From Paenibacillus camerounensis (GTDB lineage Bacteria > Bacillota > Bacilli > Paenibacillales > Paenibacillaceae), in the NCBI RefSeq assembly GCF_000723885.1, contig NZ_CCDG010000018.1, forward strand, positions 22,964 through 86,963: a stretch of 64,000 bases of DNA, given 5' to 3'. Both the position numbers and the translations under genes were made by a program. Shown in pieces: positions 44,474 to 54,821 of the stretch (position 1 is the stretch's first letter; each line of letters begins with the position of its first letter). The notes under the pieces are model-generated. The model was given only the letters and a program-made list of their open reading frames with translations, searched no databases and was not told the DNA's origin.

Positions 44474-44663
44474 TCCGTTCATAACCACCTAGTTTCAATA
44501 TAGTACGAGCCTCTTAACCTGGCCTGGCAAAAAGCTTATCGTACAGCCTTCACTACTAAACGATACTATATCATTCTATCACTTTTCCGCATATAATCCT
44601 ATTCTCCATAAAGACCTATTTTTCCTGCCATTTAAAATAAATGAAATACAATTTTGGTTCATC

Positions 44664-44693
44664 CATAAAAAAAAGCCCTTAGTAATTAAGGGC
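44664..44693 (-). terminator. Terminator of the mnmG-rsmG transcript
   Basis: GCCCTTA pairs with TAAGGGC on the minus strand, followed by eight T residues. It lies about 50 bases after the rsmG stop, with a parS between. Confidence 0.85.
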
Positions 44694-44726
44694 CTTTGTT
44701 AGCTCTGCTATTAAAATGGATAAAAA

Positions 44727-44742
44727 TGTTTCACGTGAAACA
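44727..44742. promoter_or_regulatory. parS site between rsmG and noc
   Basis: TGTTTCACGTGAAACA is a perfect 16-bp palindrome that fits the parS consensus. It lies just behind the rsmG stop codon. Confidence 0.93.
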
Positions 44743-44743
44743 A

Positions 44744-45466
44744 TCAAATAAGCGGCGACTTGGCAGGCACTCCTGCTTTACGCGGATACTTGGCCGGTGT
44801 AGCACCTGTCTTGCGGATCATAACAATGTGCCTTGCAGATTCCTCTACCGGCAGACTGAACGATTCCACTTTTTTTAGCTCAGCACGTAATTCTTTAAGG
44901 CTGCGTCCGGCTTCAGATAATTCTTCGCCGGGATCATTTCCCTTCATAGCGGCAAAGATACCCTCTTTCCGGGTAAAGGGAAGGCAAAATTCGTTCAACA
45001 GTGACAGGCGGGCAACCGCCCGGGCAGTAACTACATCATACGCGTCCCGATGTACAAACTGTCTGGAAATATCTTCTGCACGGCCATGAATCAGCTGTAC
45101 TCCAGTTAACCCCAATGTATCGCAGATATGCTGAAGGAAGGAAATCCTTTTGCTGAGTGAATCAACGATGGTCAGTTTCATATGCGGGAAACAAATTTTT
45201 AATGGTATGCCCGGAAATCCTGCACCTGATCCGATATCAGCGAGACTGTTGACTTCATTCATATTCATATAAAAGGCAAGCGATAATGAGTCATAAAAAT
45301 GCTTTGTATACACCTGATCGCGCTCGGTAATACCTGTCAGGTTCATTTTTTCATTCCAGGAGACCAGTTCCCGGTAGTAGAGCTCAAACTGCTCCAGCTG
45401 GCGGGGGGAGAGCTCAATTCCCTTCTCCTGTAATAGTGCAACATACTGTATTATTGTGCTGTCCAT
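44744..45466 (-). CDS. rsmG: 16S rRNA (guanine-527-N7)-methyltransferase
   Basis: The 240-residue SAM-dependent enzyme has LADIGSGAGFPGIPLKI (SAM-binding motif I), TIVDSLSKRISFLQ and DVVTARAVARL. It methylates G527 of 16S rRNA; loss gives low-level streptomycin resistance. AAAGGAT precedes the ATG. It ends the mnmE-mnmG-rsmG block, four bases after mnmG. The C-terminal tail (KTGATPAKYPRKAGVPAKS) is standard. Confidence 0.96.
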   Translation of the reverse strand: MDSTIIQYVALLQEKGIELSPRQLEQFELYYRELVSWNEKMNLTGITERDQVYTKHFYDSLSLAFYMNMNEVNSLADIGSGAGFPGIPLKICFPHMKLTIVDSLSKRISFLQHICDTLGLTGVQLIHGRAEDISRQFVHRDAYDVVTARAVARLSLLNEFCLPFTRKEGIFAAMKGNDPGEELSEAGRSLKELRAELKKVESFSLPVEESARHIVMIRKTGATPAKYPRKAGVPAKSPLI

Positions 45467-45469
45467 AAT

Positions 45470-47356
45470 TTATCCTTTCGCCGCCGTTACCCGGTTGTAA
45501 TGCTCTAAGTGTACCAGCAGAATCGAAATATCAGCCGGTGTAACTCCGGCAATCCGTGACGCCTGGCCAATTGAAATCGGAGCAATCTTGGTCAGCTTCT
45601 GGCGGGCTTCCATTGCAAGCCCATGAATGACATTGTAATCTATATCATCAGGTATCTTTTTCTTTTCCATTTTTTGCAGCTTCTCTACGTGAGCCAGCTG
45701 CTTCTCGATATAACCGGCATATTTAATCTGAATCTCAACCTGCTCTTTCATCTCTTCGTCCAGTACTTCTGGTGAAGGTGAAATCTGATCAACCAAGCTG
45801 TAAGCAACCTCCGGACGGCGCATCAGTACAAGCAGATTGGAGCCGTCAACAATAGGAGCTGACTCATAAGCTGCCAGAACTTCATTAACCTCTACAGGCT
45901 TCACCTTCGTTTCCTGAAGGCGGACAATTTCACGGTCGACTGTTTCTTTTTTATGCATAAAGGCATCATAGCGCTGCTGCGGAATAAGTCCGATATCATA
46001 TCCGATAGGAGTAAGGCGCAGGTCGGCATTATCATGACGGAGAAGCAGACGGTACTCGGCGCGTGAGGTAAGCAGACGGTAGGGCTCATTCGTACCCTTA
46101 GTCACCAGGTCGTCGATTAATACTCCGATATACCCCTGGGAACGGTCAAGCACTACAGGTTCTCTATCCTGTACTTTACGGGCAGCATTAATGCCGGCCA
46201 TTACACCTTGCCCTGCAGCTTCCTCATATCCTGATGTACCGTTAATTTGCCCTGCGGTAAAGAGCCCTGGCAGACGCTTTGTCTCAAGTGAAGGCCACAG
46301 CTGGGTAGGTACCATGGCATCATATTCAATCGCATAACCATTGCGCATCATTTCAACCTTTTCCATTCCGGGAATAGAACGAAGCACAGCTAGCTGCACG
46401 TCCTCAGGCAGGCTGGTAGAAAGTCCCTGTACATAATACTCGGAAGTGTTTTTTCCTTCCGGTTCAAGAAAAATCTGGTGCTGCGACTTGTCACTGAACC
46501 GAACCACCTTATCTTCAATGGAAGGACAATAACGCGGGCCTGTTCCTTCAATAATACCGGTAAACATCGGGGCACGATGAAGATTGTCATTAATGATCTG
46601 GTGCGTAGCCGGCTGTGTGTAAGTCAGCCAGCAAGGCAGCTGTTCGTTATCCGATGACTTGGTCTCAAAAGAGAAAAACTTAGGCTTATCATCGCCCGGC
46701 TGAATCTCTGTTTTGGAGAAATCAATGGTATCCCTGTGTACACGCGGCGGCGTACCTGTCTTAAAGCGGACCAGCTCAAAGCCCAGTTCACGCAGGTTTT
46801 CCGACAGGCGCACTGAAGGCTGCTGGTTGTTAGGACCGCTCTCATATGTCAGTTCACCCATAATCACTTTTCCGCGCAGGTAGGTTCCGGTCGTCAGTAT
46901 AACTGTTTTGCTGCGGTAGACTGTACCGGTCTTGGTTATAACCCCGGTACATTTGCCATCCTCCACAATAAGCTCCTCTACCATTCCCTGGCGGAGCGTC
47001 AGATTAGGCGTCTTTTCCATGGTTTCTTTCATAGCATGCTGATAAAGAAATTTATCCGCCTGTGCGCGCAATGCGTGAACTGCCGGACCTTTGCCTGTAT
47101 TAAGCATACGCAGCTGAATAAAGGTTTTATCAATATTGCGTCCCATTTCGCCGCCCAGCGCATCAATTTCACGCACGACATGTCCCTTAGCAGGGCCGCC
47201 GATCGAAGGATTACACGGCATAAATGCCACCATATCCAGGTTAATCGTAATCATCAAAGTATTGCAGCCCATCCGGGCCGCAGCCAGTGCAGCTTCGCAG
47301 CCGGCATGTCCGGCGCCTATGACCACTACGTCATAGCTGCCTCCTTCATAACCCAT
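45470..47356 (-). CDS. mnmG: tRNA uridine-34 carboxymethylaminomethyl enzyme MnmG (GidA)
   Basis: The 628-residue flavoprotein starts [19 protein letters not shown], with the FAD-binding Rossmann motif [10 protein letters not shown]. The segments [21 protein letters not shown] and the C-terminal helical domain that binds MnmE are all present. With MnmE it modifies the wobble uridine of several tRNAs. AGGAGG stands before the ATG. Size and domain order are normal. Confidence 0.97.
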   Translation of the reverse strand: MGYEGGSYDVVVIGAGHAGCEAALAAARMGCNTLMITINLDMVAFMPCNPSIGGPAKGHVVREIDALGGEMGRNIDKTFIQLRMLNTGKGPAVHALRAQADKFLYQHAMKETMEKTPNLTLRQGMVEELIVEDGKCTGVITKTGTVYRSKTVILTTGTYLRGKVIMGELTYESGPNNQQPSVRLSENLRELGFELVRFKTGTPPRVHRDTIDFSKTEIQPGDDKPKFFSFETKSSDNEQLPCWLTYTQPATHQIINDNLHRAPMFTGIIEGTGPRYCPSIEDKVVRFSDKSQHQIFLEPEGKNTSEYYVQGLSTSLPEDVQLAVLRSIPGMEKVEMMRNGYAIEYDAMVPTQLWPSLETKRLPGLFTAGQINGTSGYEEAAGQGVMAGINAARKVQDREPVVLDRSQGYIGVLIDDLVTKGTNEPYRLLTSRAEYRLLLRHDNADLRLTPIGYDIGLIPQQRYDAFMHKKETVDREIVRLQETKVKPVEVNEVLAAYESAPIVDGSNLLVLMRRPEVAYSLVDQISPSPEVLDEEMKEQVEIQIKYAGYIEKQLAHVEKLQKMEKKKIPDDIDYNVIHGLAMEARQKLTKIAPISIGQASRIAGVTPADISILLVHLEHYNRVTAAKG

Positions 47357-47411
47357 TTCTATTCCTCCTGACTGCTTATCTTAAAGCAGCTATTATATAA
47401 TGTTAATCCGA

Positions 47412-48788
47412 TTATTTGCCAAGACAGAATTGCGAAAAAATCTGGTCGAGCAGAGAATCGGCAGCCGTATCTCCGATAATCTCCCCAAGCTGTTCCCATG
47501 CCAGGCGCACATCAATCTGAATCATATCAATTGGCACCAGCATGTCTGCAGCCTCATAAGCATCCAGCAGTGATCTATGCGCCTTTTTAAGGAGGGCAAT
47601 ATGCCGTACATTGCTTACATAAGTCAGATCGCCGGATTCCAGCTTGCCGCCGAAGAAGAGCTCCGAAATAGCTTCCTCCAGCTTGTCGAGTCCCTCTTCC
47701 TCCAGTACAGACATCGGCACAATGCTCGACTCTTCAAAAAAGGTACGCAGTTTAACTTTGTCGAGGTGCGGCGGTAAGTCCATTTTATTCATGATGACCA
47801 AAGCTTGTCTACCGTGTATTTGTTCCATCAGTGCCAGTTCGTCCTCATGCAGCTCTTCGTTTGCATTCAGAACAAGCAAAATCAGGTCGGCATCGCTAAA
47901 TGCAGCTTTGGACCGTTCCACGCCGATCCGTTCAACAACATCCATTGTTTCACGGATACCGGCGGTATCAAGCAGCTTCAGCGGAATATTATTAATGGTT
48001 ACATACTCTTCTATAACATCACGCGTTGTTCCCGGAATATCAGTTACTATCGCTTTATTGTCACGGGCAAGCGCATTAAGCAAAGAGGACTTGCCGACAT
48101 TGGGCCGGCCTACAATTGCCGTCGTAATACCTTCGCGCAGAATTTTACCTTCATTGGCAGTCTTCAGCAGCTTATCAATGCCTGCCATAACCTCACTGCT
48201 CTTTTCTTTAATGAATTCTGCAGTCAATGCTTCAACATCATGCTCAGGATAATCAATGTTCACTTCGATATGCGCCAGCGTTTCAATCAGGGTATGCCGC
48301 AGTGACTTAATCCGCTCCGATAAAGAACCGCTCACCTGCTTCAGGGCAACTGAGAAAGCCCGGTCGGACTTGGAACGGATCAGATCGATAACCGCTTCCG
48401 CCTGAGAAAGATCGATCCGCCCGCCCAAAAAGGCACGCTTGGTGAATTCCCCCGGCTCAGCCAGACGGATATCCTGCTGCAGCAGCAGATCCATAACTCT
48501 TCTGACAGAGATAACCCCGCCATGGGCACTGATCTCTACTACATCCTCTGTAGTAAAAGAGCGCGGCCCCTTCATTACGGTTACCAGCACCTCTTCCATC
48601 CGTTCCCCGTCTGCGGGATTTATTATATGACCGTAGTGGACGGTATGGGAAGCAACCTCTGTAAGCGGCTTGGCACCGCGGAATAAAGAGGCAACCTCTG
48701 AGATCGCCTCCGGTCCGCTTACCCGGACAATCGCAATTCCTCCCTCACCCAGCGCCGTCGATACGGCAGCAATAGTATCACTAAGCAT
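47412..48788 (-). CDS. mnmE: tRNA modification GTPase MnmE (ThdF/TrmE)
   Basis: The 458-residue protein starts [17 protein letters not shown] at ATG 48788, nine bases from AGGTG (a GTG four codons before is the alternative). It has an N-terminal folate-binding domain, an inserted G domain ([29 protein letters not shown]) and the C-terminal motif FCLGK with its catalytic Cys. It works with MnmG in tRNA wobble modification. It is 55 bases from mnmG. Confidence 0.97.
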   Translation of the reverse strand: MLSDTIAAVSTALGEGGIAIVRVSGPEAISEVASLFRGAKPLTEVASHTVHYGHIINPADGERMEEVLVTVMKGPRSFTTEDVVEISAHGGVISVRRVMDLLLQQDIRLAEPGEFTKRAFLGGRIDLSQAEAVIDLIRSKSDRAFSVALKQVSGSLSERIKSLRHTLIETLAHIEVNIDYPEHDVEALTAEFIKEKSSEVMAGIDKLLKTANEGKILREGITTAIVGRPNVGKSSLLNALARDNKAIVTDIPGTTRDVIEEYVTINNIPLKLLDTAGIRETMDVVERIGVERSKAAFSDADLILLVLNANEELHEDELALMEQIHGRQALVIMNKMDLPPHLDKVKLRTFFEESSIVPMSVLEEEGLDKLEEAISELFFGGKLESGDLTYVSNVRHIALLKKAHRSLLDAYEAADMLVPIDMIQIDVRLAWEQLGEIIGDTAADSLLDQIFSQFCLGK

Positions 48789-48843
48789 ACTGTTTCTCAC
48801 CTCAATATAATGTTTAATATCTCAAGAAAGAACTTATTGTCTT

Positions 48844-48886
48844 TAAAAAAAGCAATGACCCCTCACATTGGACAAGGAGTCATTGC
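48844..48886 (-). terminator. Terminator of the rnpA-yidC-jag transcript
   Basis: GCAATGAC and GTCATTGC pair around an imperfect inner stem and run into TTTTTTT on the minus strand, 14 bases after the jag stop. Confidence 0.85.
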
Positions 48887-48900
48887 AGCCTATTTAATCT

Positions 48901-49635
48901 CTACTTCAATGTTATAACGACACGCCGGTTGGGTTCTTCACCCTTACTGAGTGTACTGACCTGACGATGATCCTGCAGCCTGGAGTGAATAATCTTACGC
49001 TCCTGCGGTGACATCGGTTCCAGTACAACCTCTTTACGGGTCCGGATTACCCGGCCGGCCAGACGGTCGGCCAGCTCCTCAAGCGTCTTCTTGCGGCGAT
49101 CACGGAAATTCTCCGCATCAAGCACCAGACGGACGAAGCTGTCAGAATAACGGTTGGCCACAATATTAGCCAAATACTGCAGAGCATCGAGAGTTTGTCC
49201 TCTTCTGCCAATCAGAAGTCCCAGATCCGGACCGGAAATTTGCAGAATGGTCGATTCCTTGGTATGAACGATTTCTACTTCCACCGTAAGCCCCATGCTC
49301 TTGGCGACATCGACAATGAAATGAACGGCCTGTTGGTAAGCTTCCTCTGCCGGTTGTCCGGAATCTTGGCGCGGCACACCGCCGCCAGCCTCCTGCTTGC
49401 TCTCTCGTGTTGACTGCTGAGGCAGTGACGGAGCACTCGCCGCTGATGCCGGTGCGGCTTCAGGAATCAAGGTAAGCTCCACCTTGGCGCCCTTCGCACC
49501 GATCAATCCCAGGAATCCTTTTGACGGCTGTTCTAGTACGCTGACCGTTACCCGGTCCTTTTGAACTCCAAGCTGGCTAAGGCCACGTTCTACAGCTTCT
49601 TCAATGGTTTTCCCTGTTGCGACGACTTTGCTCAT
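48901..49635 (-). CDS. jag: RNA-binding protein Jag/KhpB (SpoIIIJ-associated)
   Basis: The 244-residue protein has an N-terminal Jag domain (about 1-50, SKVVATGKTIEEAVERGL), a Ser/Ala/Gln-rich linker, a KH domain (about 95-170, ISGPDLGLLIGRRGQTLDAL) and an R3H domain (about 180-244). It binds RNA and, with KhpA, affects cell elongation and sporulation. Its ATG overlaps the yidC stop by four bases. The yidC-jag pairing is conserved. Confidence 0.94.
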   Translation of the reverse strand: MSKVVATGKTIEEAVERGLSQLGVQKDRVTVSVLEQPSKGFLGLIGAKGAKVELTLIPEAAPASAASAPSLPQQSTRESKQEAGGGVPRQDSGQPAEEAYQQAVHFIVDVAKSMGLTVEVEIVHTKESTILQISGPDLGLLIGRRGQTLDALQYLANIVANRYSDSFVRLVLDAENFRDRRKKTLEELADRLAGRVIRTRKEVVLEPMSPQERKIIHSRLQDHRQVSTLSKGEEPNRRVVITLK

Positions 49636-50525
49636 TTTGACTTTTTGGCTCCCTTCGCTTTGCCGCTATTGCCTTTTGCAGCGGGAGTAACATCCTTGCG
49701 AGTGCTTGAATCCTTGCCCTTCACAAGATTGACTTCTTTGCTGGTACCGGCACCTGCGACAGCCAATTTGGTCTTATCGTTGTTGCGGTATAAGAAGTAG
49801 TTCTGAATGATAGTGTACACGTTACTGTAAACCCAGTATAGTGGCAGTGCCGCCGGGAAATTGTAAGACATGATGAATATCAGAACCGGGTATACCATCA
49901 TCATGAACTGCATAGGACCCTGCTGCTGAACCGGATTCATCTTCGTCATCATCCGGGTCTGAAGGAACGTTGTAGCCGCAGCTAGCAGCGGCAGAATGAA
50001 CAGCTTATCCGGTTCCCCTAGCTGAAGCCACAGGAACGAATGCTCACGCAGATCCGGATTATAATAAATCGAGTTGTACAGGGCAATAAAAATCGGCATT
50101 TGCACGATCAGCGGCAGACAGCCGGCCATCGGATTAACTTTGTTCTCCTGGAAGAGACGCATAGTTTCCTGCTGCACCTTTTCAGGCTGATCTTTATATT
50201 TTTTCTGGATTTTCTGGAGCTCCGGTTGAATGGCCTGCATCGCACGCGAGCTTTTTACCTGTTTCATGGTGAGCGGCAGGATCAGCGTGCGGACGATGAT
50301 TACCATTACAAGTACGGCTAGTCCATATTGTCCATTAAACCACTTGGCGAACGTATCGAGGGCGATGGCGAAATAATATACTACGTTACTCTGCCAAAAG
50401 CCTCCATTCTTCAAATCCTCCGTCGTATGCGTAACCGCTGATGATGGAGCGCATCCTGACAGAACAGCAATCATCAGTACCATTAACCCGAGGAGAAGAA
50501 ACATTTTTCCCCGTTTAGTCTTCAT
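49632..50525 (-). CDS. yidC: YidC/OxaA membrane protein insertase (SpoIIIJ type)
   Basis: The 297-residue lipoprotein starts MKTKRGKMFLLLGLMVLM at ATG 50525, with AGGTG six bases upstream. A signal peptide with lipobox LSGC (Cys25) is followed by five membrane helices, a positively charged groove (LPLTMKQVKSSRAMQ) and a basic C-terminal tail (KGNSGKAKGAKKSK). It inserts membrane proteins with or without Sec. The position between rnpA and jag indicates the SpoIIIJ paralogue. A GTG start three codons earlier is possible. Confidence 0.95.
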   Translation of the reverse strand: MKTKRGKMFLLLGLMVLMIAVLSGCAPSSAVTHTTEDLKNGGFWQSNVVYYFAIALDTFAKWFNGQYGLAVLVMVIIVRTLILPLTMKQVKSSRAMQAIQPELQKIQKKYKDQPEKVQQETMRLFQENKVNPMAGCLPLIVQMPIFIALYNSIYYNPDLREHSFLWLQLGEPDKLFILPLLAAATTFLQTRMMTKMNPVQQQGPMQFMMMVYPVLIFIMSYNFPAALPLYWVYSNVYTIIQNYFLYRNNDKTKLAVAGAGTSKEVNLVKGKDSSTRKDVTPAAKGNSGKAKGAKKSK

Positions 50526-50620
50526 TAGAGACACCTCAAAACCCCTCTCTTAAACATTCCACTGCACCGTAAATCATACCATAATTATGAAGACAAATAA
50601 ACAAGCCTGTTCCGGGCCTG

Positions 50621-50971
50621 TTATTTGCGTGAAGCCTTGAGCAGCTTGGCTTTGCGGAGTACATGCAGCGCGCTTTTTTCGAGCTCCGCATAATCCTTAT
50701 CCAGCGCTCCCTTTCTAACGATGAACACGATATCCAGCCCGCCGGCAATTTCCGGCTCATGATGGCGGACAATCTCCTTTACCAGCCGTCTCATACGGTT
50801 GCGGACGACGGCATTTCCGACTTTTTTACTGACCGATACACCAAGCCGGAACCGCTCGACCTCTTTTTTGCTGAACCAGTACACGACAAACTGATGATTC
50901 GCAAATGACTTCCCATGGCGGTATACGCGGCTGAAGTCCGCACGGTTTCTTAATCGTAGACTTTTGTGCAC
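50621..50971 (-). CDS. rnpA: Ribonuclease P protein component
   Basis: The 116-residue basic protein starts at GTG 50971, preceded by AGGAG at six bases. RNRADFSRVYRHGKSFANHQF, and VSKKVGNAVVRNRMRRLVKE with the RNR motif, are diagnostic. It assists the RNase P RNA in 5' maturation of tRNAs. It lies downstream of rpmH, but with an unusual 337-base spacer full of inverted repeats. Confidence 0.95.
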   Translation of the reverse strand: MHKSLRLRNRADFSRVYRHGKSFANHQFVVYWFSKKEVERFRLGVSVSKKVGNAVVRNRMRRLVKEIVRHHEPEIAGGLDIVFIVRKGALDKDYAELEKSALHVLRKAKLLKASRK

Positions 50972-51105
50972 GGGAATCTCCTATTCAAATACCGGATACT
51001 CAGGCAAGCTCCGGAAAATGATCTTCTACTTAGTATAGTCATCCGGCTGCCGTCATAAACGGCTTCCCCCGGATCAGGCATGTTCTTCCCCCAGTTATGC
51101 ATATA

Positions 51106-51295
51106 CATAAAAAAACCCCGCAAAGTATAGCAAACAGCCTTTGCAGAGCCTCATCCAAATCCATATGCATCCGGCAGAAACAGCCCTGGTCCTATAAAAA
51201 CACCGGTATCTGTTTCTGCCCTATATAAGGAAGCAAAATTTTCAGGACAGTCTGACGGCTTCCTTATATTTAAAAAAGGACCACCGCAGTGGTCC
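51106..51295 (-). ncRNA. Hairpin-rich spacer between rpmH and rnpA (possible small RNA)
   Basis: On the minus strand four hairpins follow rpmH: a terminator with T6 (GGACCAC/GTGGTCC, 51272-51295), then a perfect 12-bp repeat ATATAAGGAAGC/GCTTCCTTATAT (51223-51269), a perfect 11-bp repeat GGCAGAAACAG/CTGTTTCTGCC (51173-51220), and GCAAAG/CTTTGC followed by GGGG and TTTTTTT (51113-51144). No open reading frame is visible. It could be a small RNA, a processing region of the rpmH-rnpA mRNA, or an attenuator of rnpA. Confidence 0.5.
51272..51295 (-). terminator. Terminator directly after rpmH
   Basis: GGACCAC-CGCA-GTGGTCC with TTTTTTA after it on the minus strand, 13 bases after the rpmH stop. 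Confidence 0.85.
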
Positions 51296-51308
51296 CTAAG
51301 TGCCTAAC

Positions 51309-51443
51309 TTACGCACTCAAAACTTTTCTGCCTTTCAGGCGGCGGGCTGCCAGCACTTTACGGCCGTTTTTCGTGCTCATTCTTTTGCGGAAACCATGCA
51401 CCTTTTTGCGTTTGCTCACATTCGGTTTGAACGTCGGTCTCAT
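51309..51443 (-). CDS. rpmH: 50S ribosomal protein L34
   Basis: The 44-residue, very basic protein starts [18 protein letters not shown] and ends KGRKVLSA, an unmistakable L34. GGGAGG stands eight bases before the ATG. It is part of the 50S subunit. It is divergent from dnaA, with the origin between them, as in nearly all bacteria of this group. Its stop is followed by a terminator, which is unusual because rnpA often shares its transcript. Confidence 0.97.
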   Translation of the reverse strand: MRPTFKPNVSKRKKVHGFRKRMSTKNGRKVLAARRLKGRKVLSA

Positions 51444-51650
51444 GTATTGCACCTCCCTTACAGGATCTTAATTACTGTCTTATTAGCAGAAACGGTCTAA
51501 GCCGTCCTTTTGAGTAGGGACAGTATCTACAAGTATCATCAATTCATTTGAAGACATATCCTCACAGAAAACACCTTTATATATTAAAGCATATTTTTGT
51601 CCCAAAAGTCAACCGTTTGTCTTTGCTTCCTTCCCCTCTCCAAAAAACGC

Positions 51651-51999
51651 TTATCCACAGTCCTTCCTCGTCTAAAAAGGTATCCACAAGCTTATTCAGT
51701 TATCCACCTGTGATTAAATAAAATATCCACTGCCCGAATCTTGAGTACAACCTGTGTATAAAAAAAATAGACCGCTGACAGAAACTGTCGAACGGTAAAC
51801 AAATTATCAACAATATCTAGTGTTGTTCTTAAAAATTATACACAAGTGATTGAATTTGTGGATAAAATGGCTCGGCTCATTGAAAAATAAGGGACGTTTT
51901 GCTATGATGGTATTACTTTTGAATGTGAATAGATTTGTTTGTTCTATAAATTATCAACAAGCTGTGGATAAAGTTGTGAACAATTCAAGTTTATCCATA
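51651..51999. promoter_or_regulatory. oriC, left part: DnaA-box cluster upstream of dnaA
   Basis: Perfect TTATCCACA boxes are at 51651-51659 (+), 51857-51865 (-) and 51963-51971 (-). One-mismatch or near boxes are at 51680-51688 (GTATCCACA), 51700-51708 (TTATCCACC), 51753-51761 (TTATACACA on minus), 51804-51812 and 51951-51959 (TTATCAACA), 51836-51844 (TTATACACA), and 51991-51999 (TTATCCATA). The cluster is in AT-rich DNA between rpmH and dnaA, as in Bacillus incA/incB. Confidence 0.92.
51880..51908 (+). promoter_or_regulatory. dnaA promoter
   Basis: TTGAAA (51880-51885) and TATGAT (51903-51908) are 17 bases apart. A perfect DnaA box at 51857-51865 lies just upstream, consistent with autoregulation by DnaA. 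Confidence 0.8.
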
Positions 52000-52116
52000 T
52001 TTTTTTGTCTCTATATATTGCTTACTGGGGATAAGATTCAGCACGAACCCATTTTCTTCGACATTTCCACTTCATGGCTGACGCCACATTTGGAAGATTT
52101 AAAGGAGTGACAGTCT

Positions 52117-53463
52117 GTGGACAGCCATACTTCCGAATTATGGCAGCAAATTTTATCGATTATTCAAACTAAACTAAGCAAACCGAGTTTTGATACCTGG
52201 TTCAAAGCGACGAAGGCTATTTCGTTCAGCTCCCAGGCTATGATTATCTCGGCGCCTACAACATTTGCCGTAGAATGGCTGGAAAGTCGTTATACTAAGC
52301 TGGTAGGAGCAACAGTTTATGAAGTAACAGGACAACAGGTAGACGTGAAATTTGTTATTGAGGAGAACAAGCCTGCAGAGCCTGTAATTCAACAGGCAGC
52401 ACCTTCGCCGGCAGTATCGCGCGAGGAGGCACAGACTCACCTGCTCAATCCGAAATATACGTTTGACACGTTCGTAATCGGTTCCGGCAACCGTTTTGCG
52501 CATGCAGCCTCACTGGCTGTGGCCGAAGCGCCTGCCAAGGCTTATAATCCCCTGTTCCTGTATGGCGGCGTCGGTCTGGGGAAGACGCATTTAATGCATG
52601 CCATCGGGCACTATGTGCTGGAGCATAACCCTAACAACAAGGTAATTTACATCTCATCCGAGAAATTCACGAATGAATTTATCAATTCTATCCGTGATAA
52701 CCGCGGTGAGAGCTTCCGCAACAAATACCGCAACGTAGACATTTTGCTTATTGACGATATTCAGTTCCTGGCCGGCAAAGAATCAACGCAGGAGGAATTT
52801 TTCCATACGTTTAACGCCCTGCATGAGGAACGCAAGCAGATTATCATCTCCAGTGACCGTCCGCCTAAGGAGATCCCGACGCTGGAAGAACGTCTGCGCT
52901 CCCGGTTTGAGTGGGGTCTGATCACTGACATTCAGCCGCCGGATCTGGAGACACGGATCGCCATTCTGCGCAAAAAAGCCAAGGCGGAGAACCTCGACAT
53001 TCCCAATGAAGCTATGATGTACATCGCTAACCAGATTGATACGAACATCCGAGAGCTGGAGGGCGCGCTGATCCGGGTTGTTGCCTACTCCTCCTTAACC
53101 AACCAGGATGTGACAACTCATCTGGCAGCCGAGGCACTGAAGGATATTATCCCTTCCAGCCGGCCCAAAATGATTACCATCAATGATATTCAGCAAAGGG
53201 TCGGAGAATACTACAATCTTCGCATGGAGGATTTTAAGGCTCGAAAACGTACGAAGGCAGTCGCTTTCCCGCGGCAGATTGCAATGTATCTGTCCCGCGA
53301 GCTGACGGATTATTCGCTGCCCAAGATCGGAGAGGCCTTCGGGGGACGCGACCATACAACCGTTATCCATGCGCATGAGAAAATTACACAGTCATTAAAG
53401 GTCGATCAGGAGTTGTACAAAGTGGTAAATAATCTAGCAGAGAAAATTAAAAATCCTTCTTAA
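52117..53463 (+). CDS. dnaA: Chromosomal replication initiator DnaA
   Basis: The 448-residue protein starts at GTG 52117, with AAAGGAG nine bases before. Domain I (about 1-80), a short linker (80-110), an AAA+ domain with Walker A GGVGLGKT (150-157) and Walker [10 protein letters not shown], and domain IV with the signature [16 protein letters not shown] are all intact. It binds DnaA boxes on both sides and opens the origin. The stop is followed by the second part of oriC. Confidence 0.98.
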   Translation: MDSHTSELWQQILSIIQTKLSKPSFDTWFKATKAISFSSQAMIISAPTTFAVEWLESRYTKLVGATVYEVTGQQVDVKFVIEENKPAEPVIQQAAPSPAVSREEAQTHLLNPKYTFDTFVIGSGNRFAHAASLAVAEAPAKAYNPLFLYGGVGLGKTHLMHAIGHYVLEHNPNNKVIYISSEKFTNEFINSIRDNRGESFRNKYRNVDILLIDDIQFLAGKESTQEEFFHTFNALHEERKQIIISSDRPPKEIPTLEERLRSRFEWGLITDIQPPDLETRIAILRKKAKAENLDIPNEAMMYIANQIDTNIRELEGALIRVVAYSSLTNQDVTTHLAAEALKDIIPSSRPKMITINDIQQRVGEYYNLRMEDFKARKRTKAVAFPRQIAMYLSRELTDYSLPKIGEAFGGRDHTTVIHAHEKITQSLKVDQELYKVVNNLAEKIKNPS

Positions 53464-53530
53464 GGAACAAAGAGCCTATGCACAATCTATACACATGTGA
53501 ATAGGCTTAATTTTATGCTGTTTTCTAGAC

Positions 53531-53570
53531 TTATCCACATAACCGGAGCCCCTACTACTAATACTAATAA
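53531..53570 (+). promoter_or_regulatory. oriC, right part: DnaA box, GC-rich segment and DnaA-trio repeats
   Basis: Between dnaA and dnaN a perfect TTATCCACA (53531-53539) is followed by CCGGAGCCCC and then CTACTACTAATACTAATAA (53552-53570), a run of trinucleotide TAx repeats. This is the layout of the basal unwinding system, where DnaA boxes are followed by DnaA-trios and an AT-rich unwinding stretch. Confidence 0.85.
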
Positions 53571-53662
53571 AGATCTATAATAATTAATCTTCTAAAAGCT
53601 TCAGGTTCAGAAGAAAAATACACGCAGTTCAAACCCCCAACTTTCCAGCTAGGAGTGAAATC

Positions 53663-54805
53663 ATGAAAATCAGCATTCTTAAAAATGAGCTCAATGAATC
53701 GATTGGACATGTATCCAAAGCTATATCCAGCAGAACCACCATTCCAATCCTCACCGGTATTAAGTTTGAGGTCAGCCATCAGGGCGTTACACTAACGGCC
53801 AGCGATACAGATATTTCGATTCAATCCTTCATTCCGGCCGAAAATGACAGCCATACAGTCGTTAAGGTCGAGCAGCCGGGAAGCGTAGTACTTCCGGCAA
53901 AGTTTTTTGTCGAAATCATCAAGAAGCTTCCCTCCAAGGAAATTCACATGGAAGTGAAGGAAGGCTTCCAGACCTATATCTCTTCCGGTTCCACCGAGAT
54001 TCAGATTGTAGGTCTTGATCCGGAGGAATTCCCGGTTCTGCCTAGCATTGAAGAGAACGAGACGGTTTCCCTGCCAGGGGATCTGCTCAAAAATATGATC
54101 AAACAGACGGCTTTTTCTATTTCTACCCAAGAAACAACACCGATTCTTACAGGTATTCTGTGGAATCTGACCGATAATGAATTTAAATTTACAGCAACTG
54201 ACCGCCACCGCCTGGCTACAAGAGCTGCACATCTGGAGGGTACCGAAAGCGTACAGTTCTCAAATGTGGTCATCGCCGGTAAAACGCTGAACGAGCTGAG
54301 CAAAATTATTCCAGACCAGAACATGCTGGTGGATATCGTCGTGGCAGACAACCAGGTCCTGTTCAAAATTGATAAGGTACTGTTCTATTCCCGTATTCTG
54401 GACGGCATTTATCCGGATACTTCTAGAATTATTCCGACAGCCTACAAAACAGAACTGACTTTGGACACAAAAAAATTAAGTGAATCGATTGACCGCGCTT
54501 ATTTGCTGTCCCGTGAGGAAAAAACGAATATTGTCCGGATGCAGACGCTCGATAACGGGGATGTCGAAATTTCCTCCAGCTCCTCAGAGCTTGGTAAAGT
54601 ACGGGAAGAGCTGGAAGTCATTGATTTCAAAGGCGAACCGCTCAGAATCTCCTTTAACTCAAAATATATGCTGGATGTACTGAAGGTTGTCGAAAGTGAG
54701 CAGCTGGTGATTGCTTTTACCGGAATGATGAGCCCGATTATTCTCCGGCCGCTGGATGACAGCCGCAGCCTTTATGTCATTCTGCCTTACCGCACAACTA
54801 ATTAA
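53663..54805 (+). CDS. dnaN: DNA polymerase III beta subunit (sliding clamp)
   Basis: The 380-residue protein starts MKISILKNELNESIGHVSKA with AGGAG upstream. Three clamp domains are present, ending with the conserved MSPIILRP and VILPYRT tail that forms the partner-binding pocket. The ring-shaped dimer keeps polymerase III on DNA. It follows dnaA after a 199-base spacer containing the unwinding region. Confidence 0.98.
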   Translation: MKISILKNELNESIGHVSKAISSRTTIPILTGIKFEVSHQGVTLTASDTDISIQSFIPAENDSHTVVKVEQPGSVVLPAKFFVEIIKKLPSKEIHMEVKEGFQTYISSGSTEIQIVGLDPEEFPVLPSIEENETVSLPGDLLKNMIKQTAFSISTQETTPILTGILWNLTDNEFKFTATDRHRLATRAAHLEGTESVQFSNVVIAGKTLNELSKIIPDQNMLVDIVVADNQVLFKIDKVLFYSRILDGIYPDTSRIIPTAYKTELTLDTKKLSESIDRAYLLSREEKTNIVRMQTLDNGDVEISSSSSELGKVREELEVIDFKGEPLRISFNSKYMLDVLKVVESEQLVIAFTGMMSPIILRPLDDSRSLYVILPYRTTN

Positions 54806-54821
54806 TGCTGCTGTTCACGTC

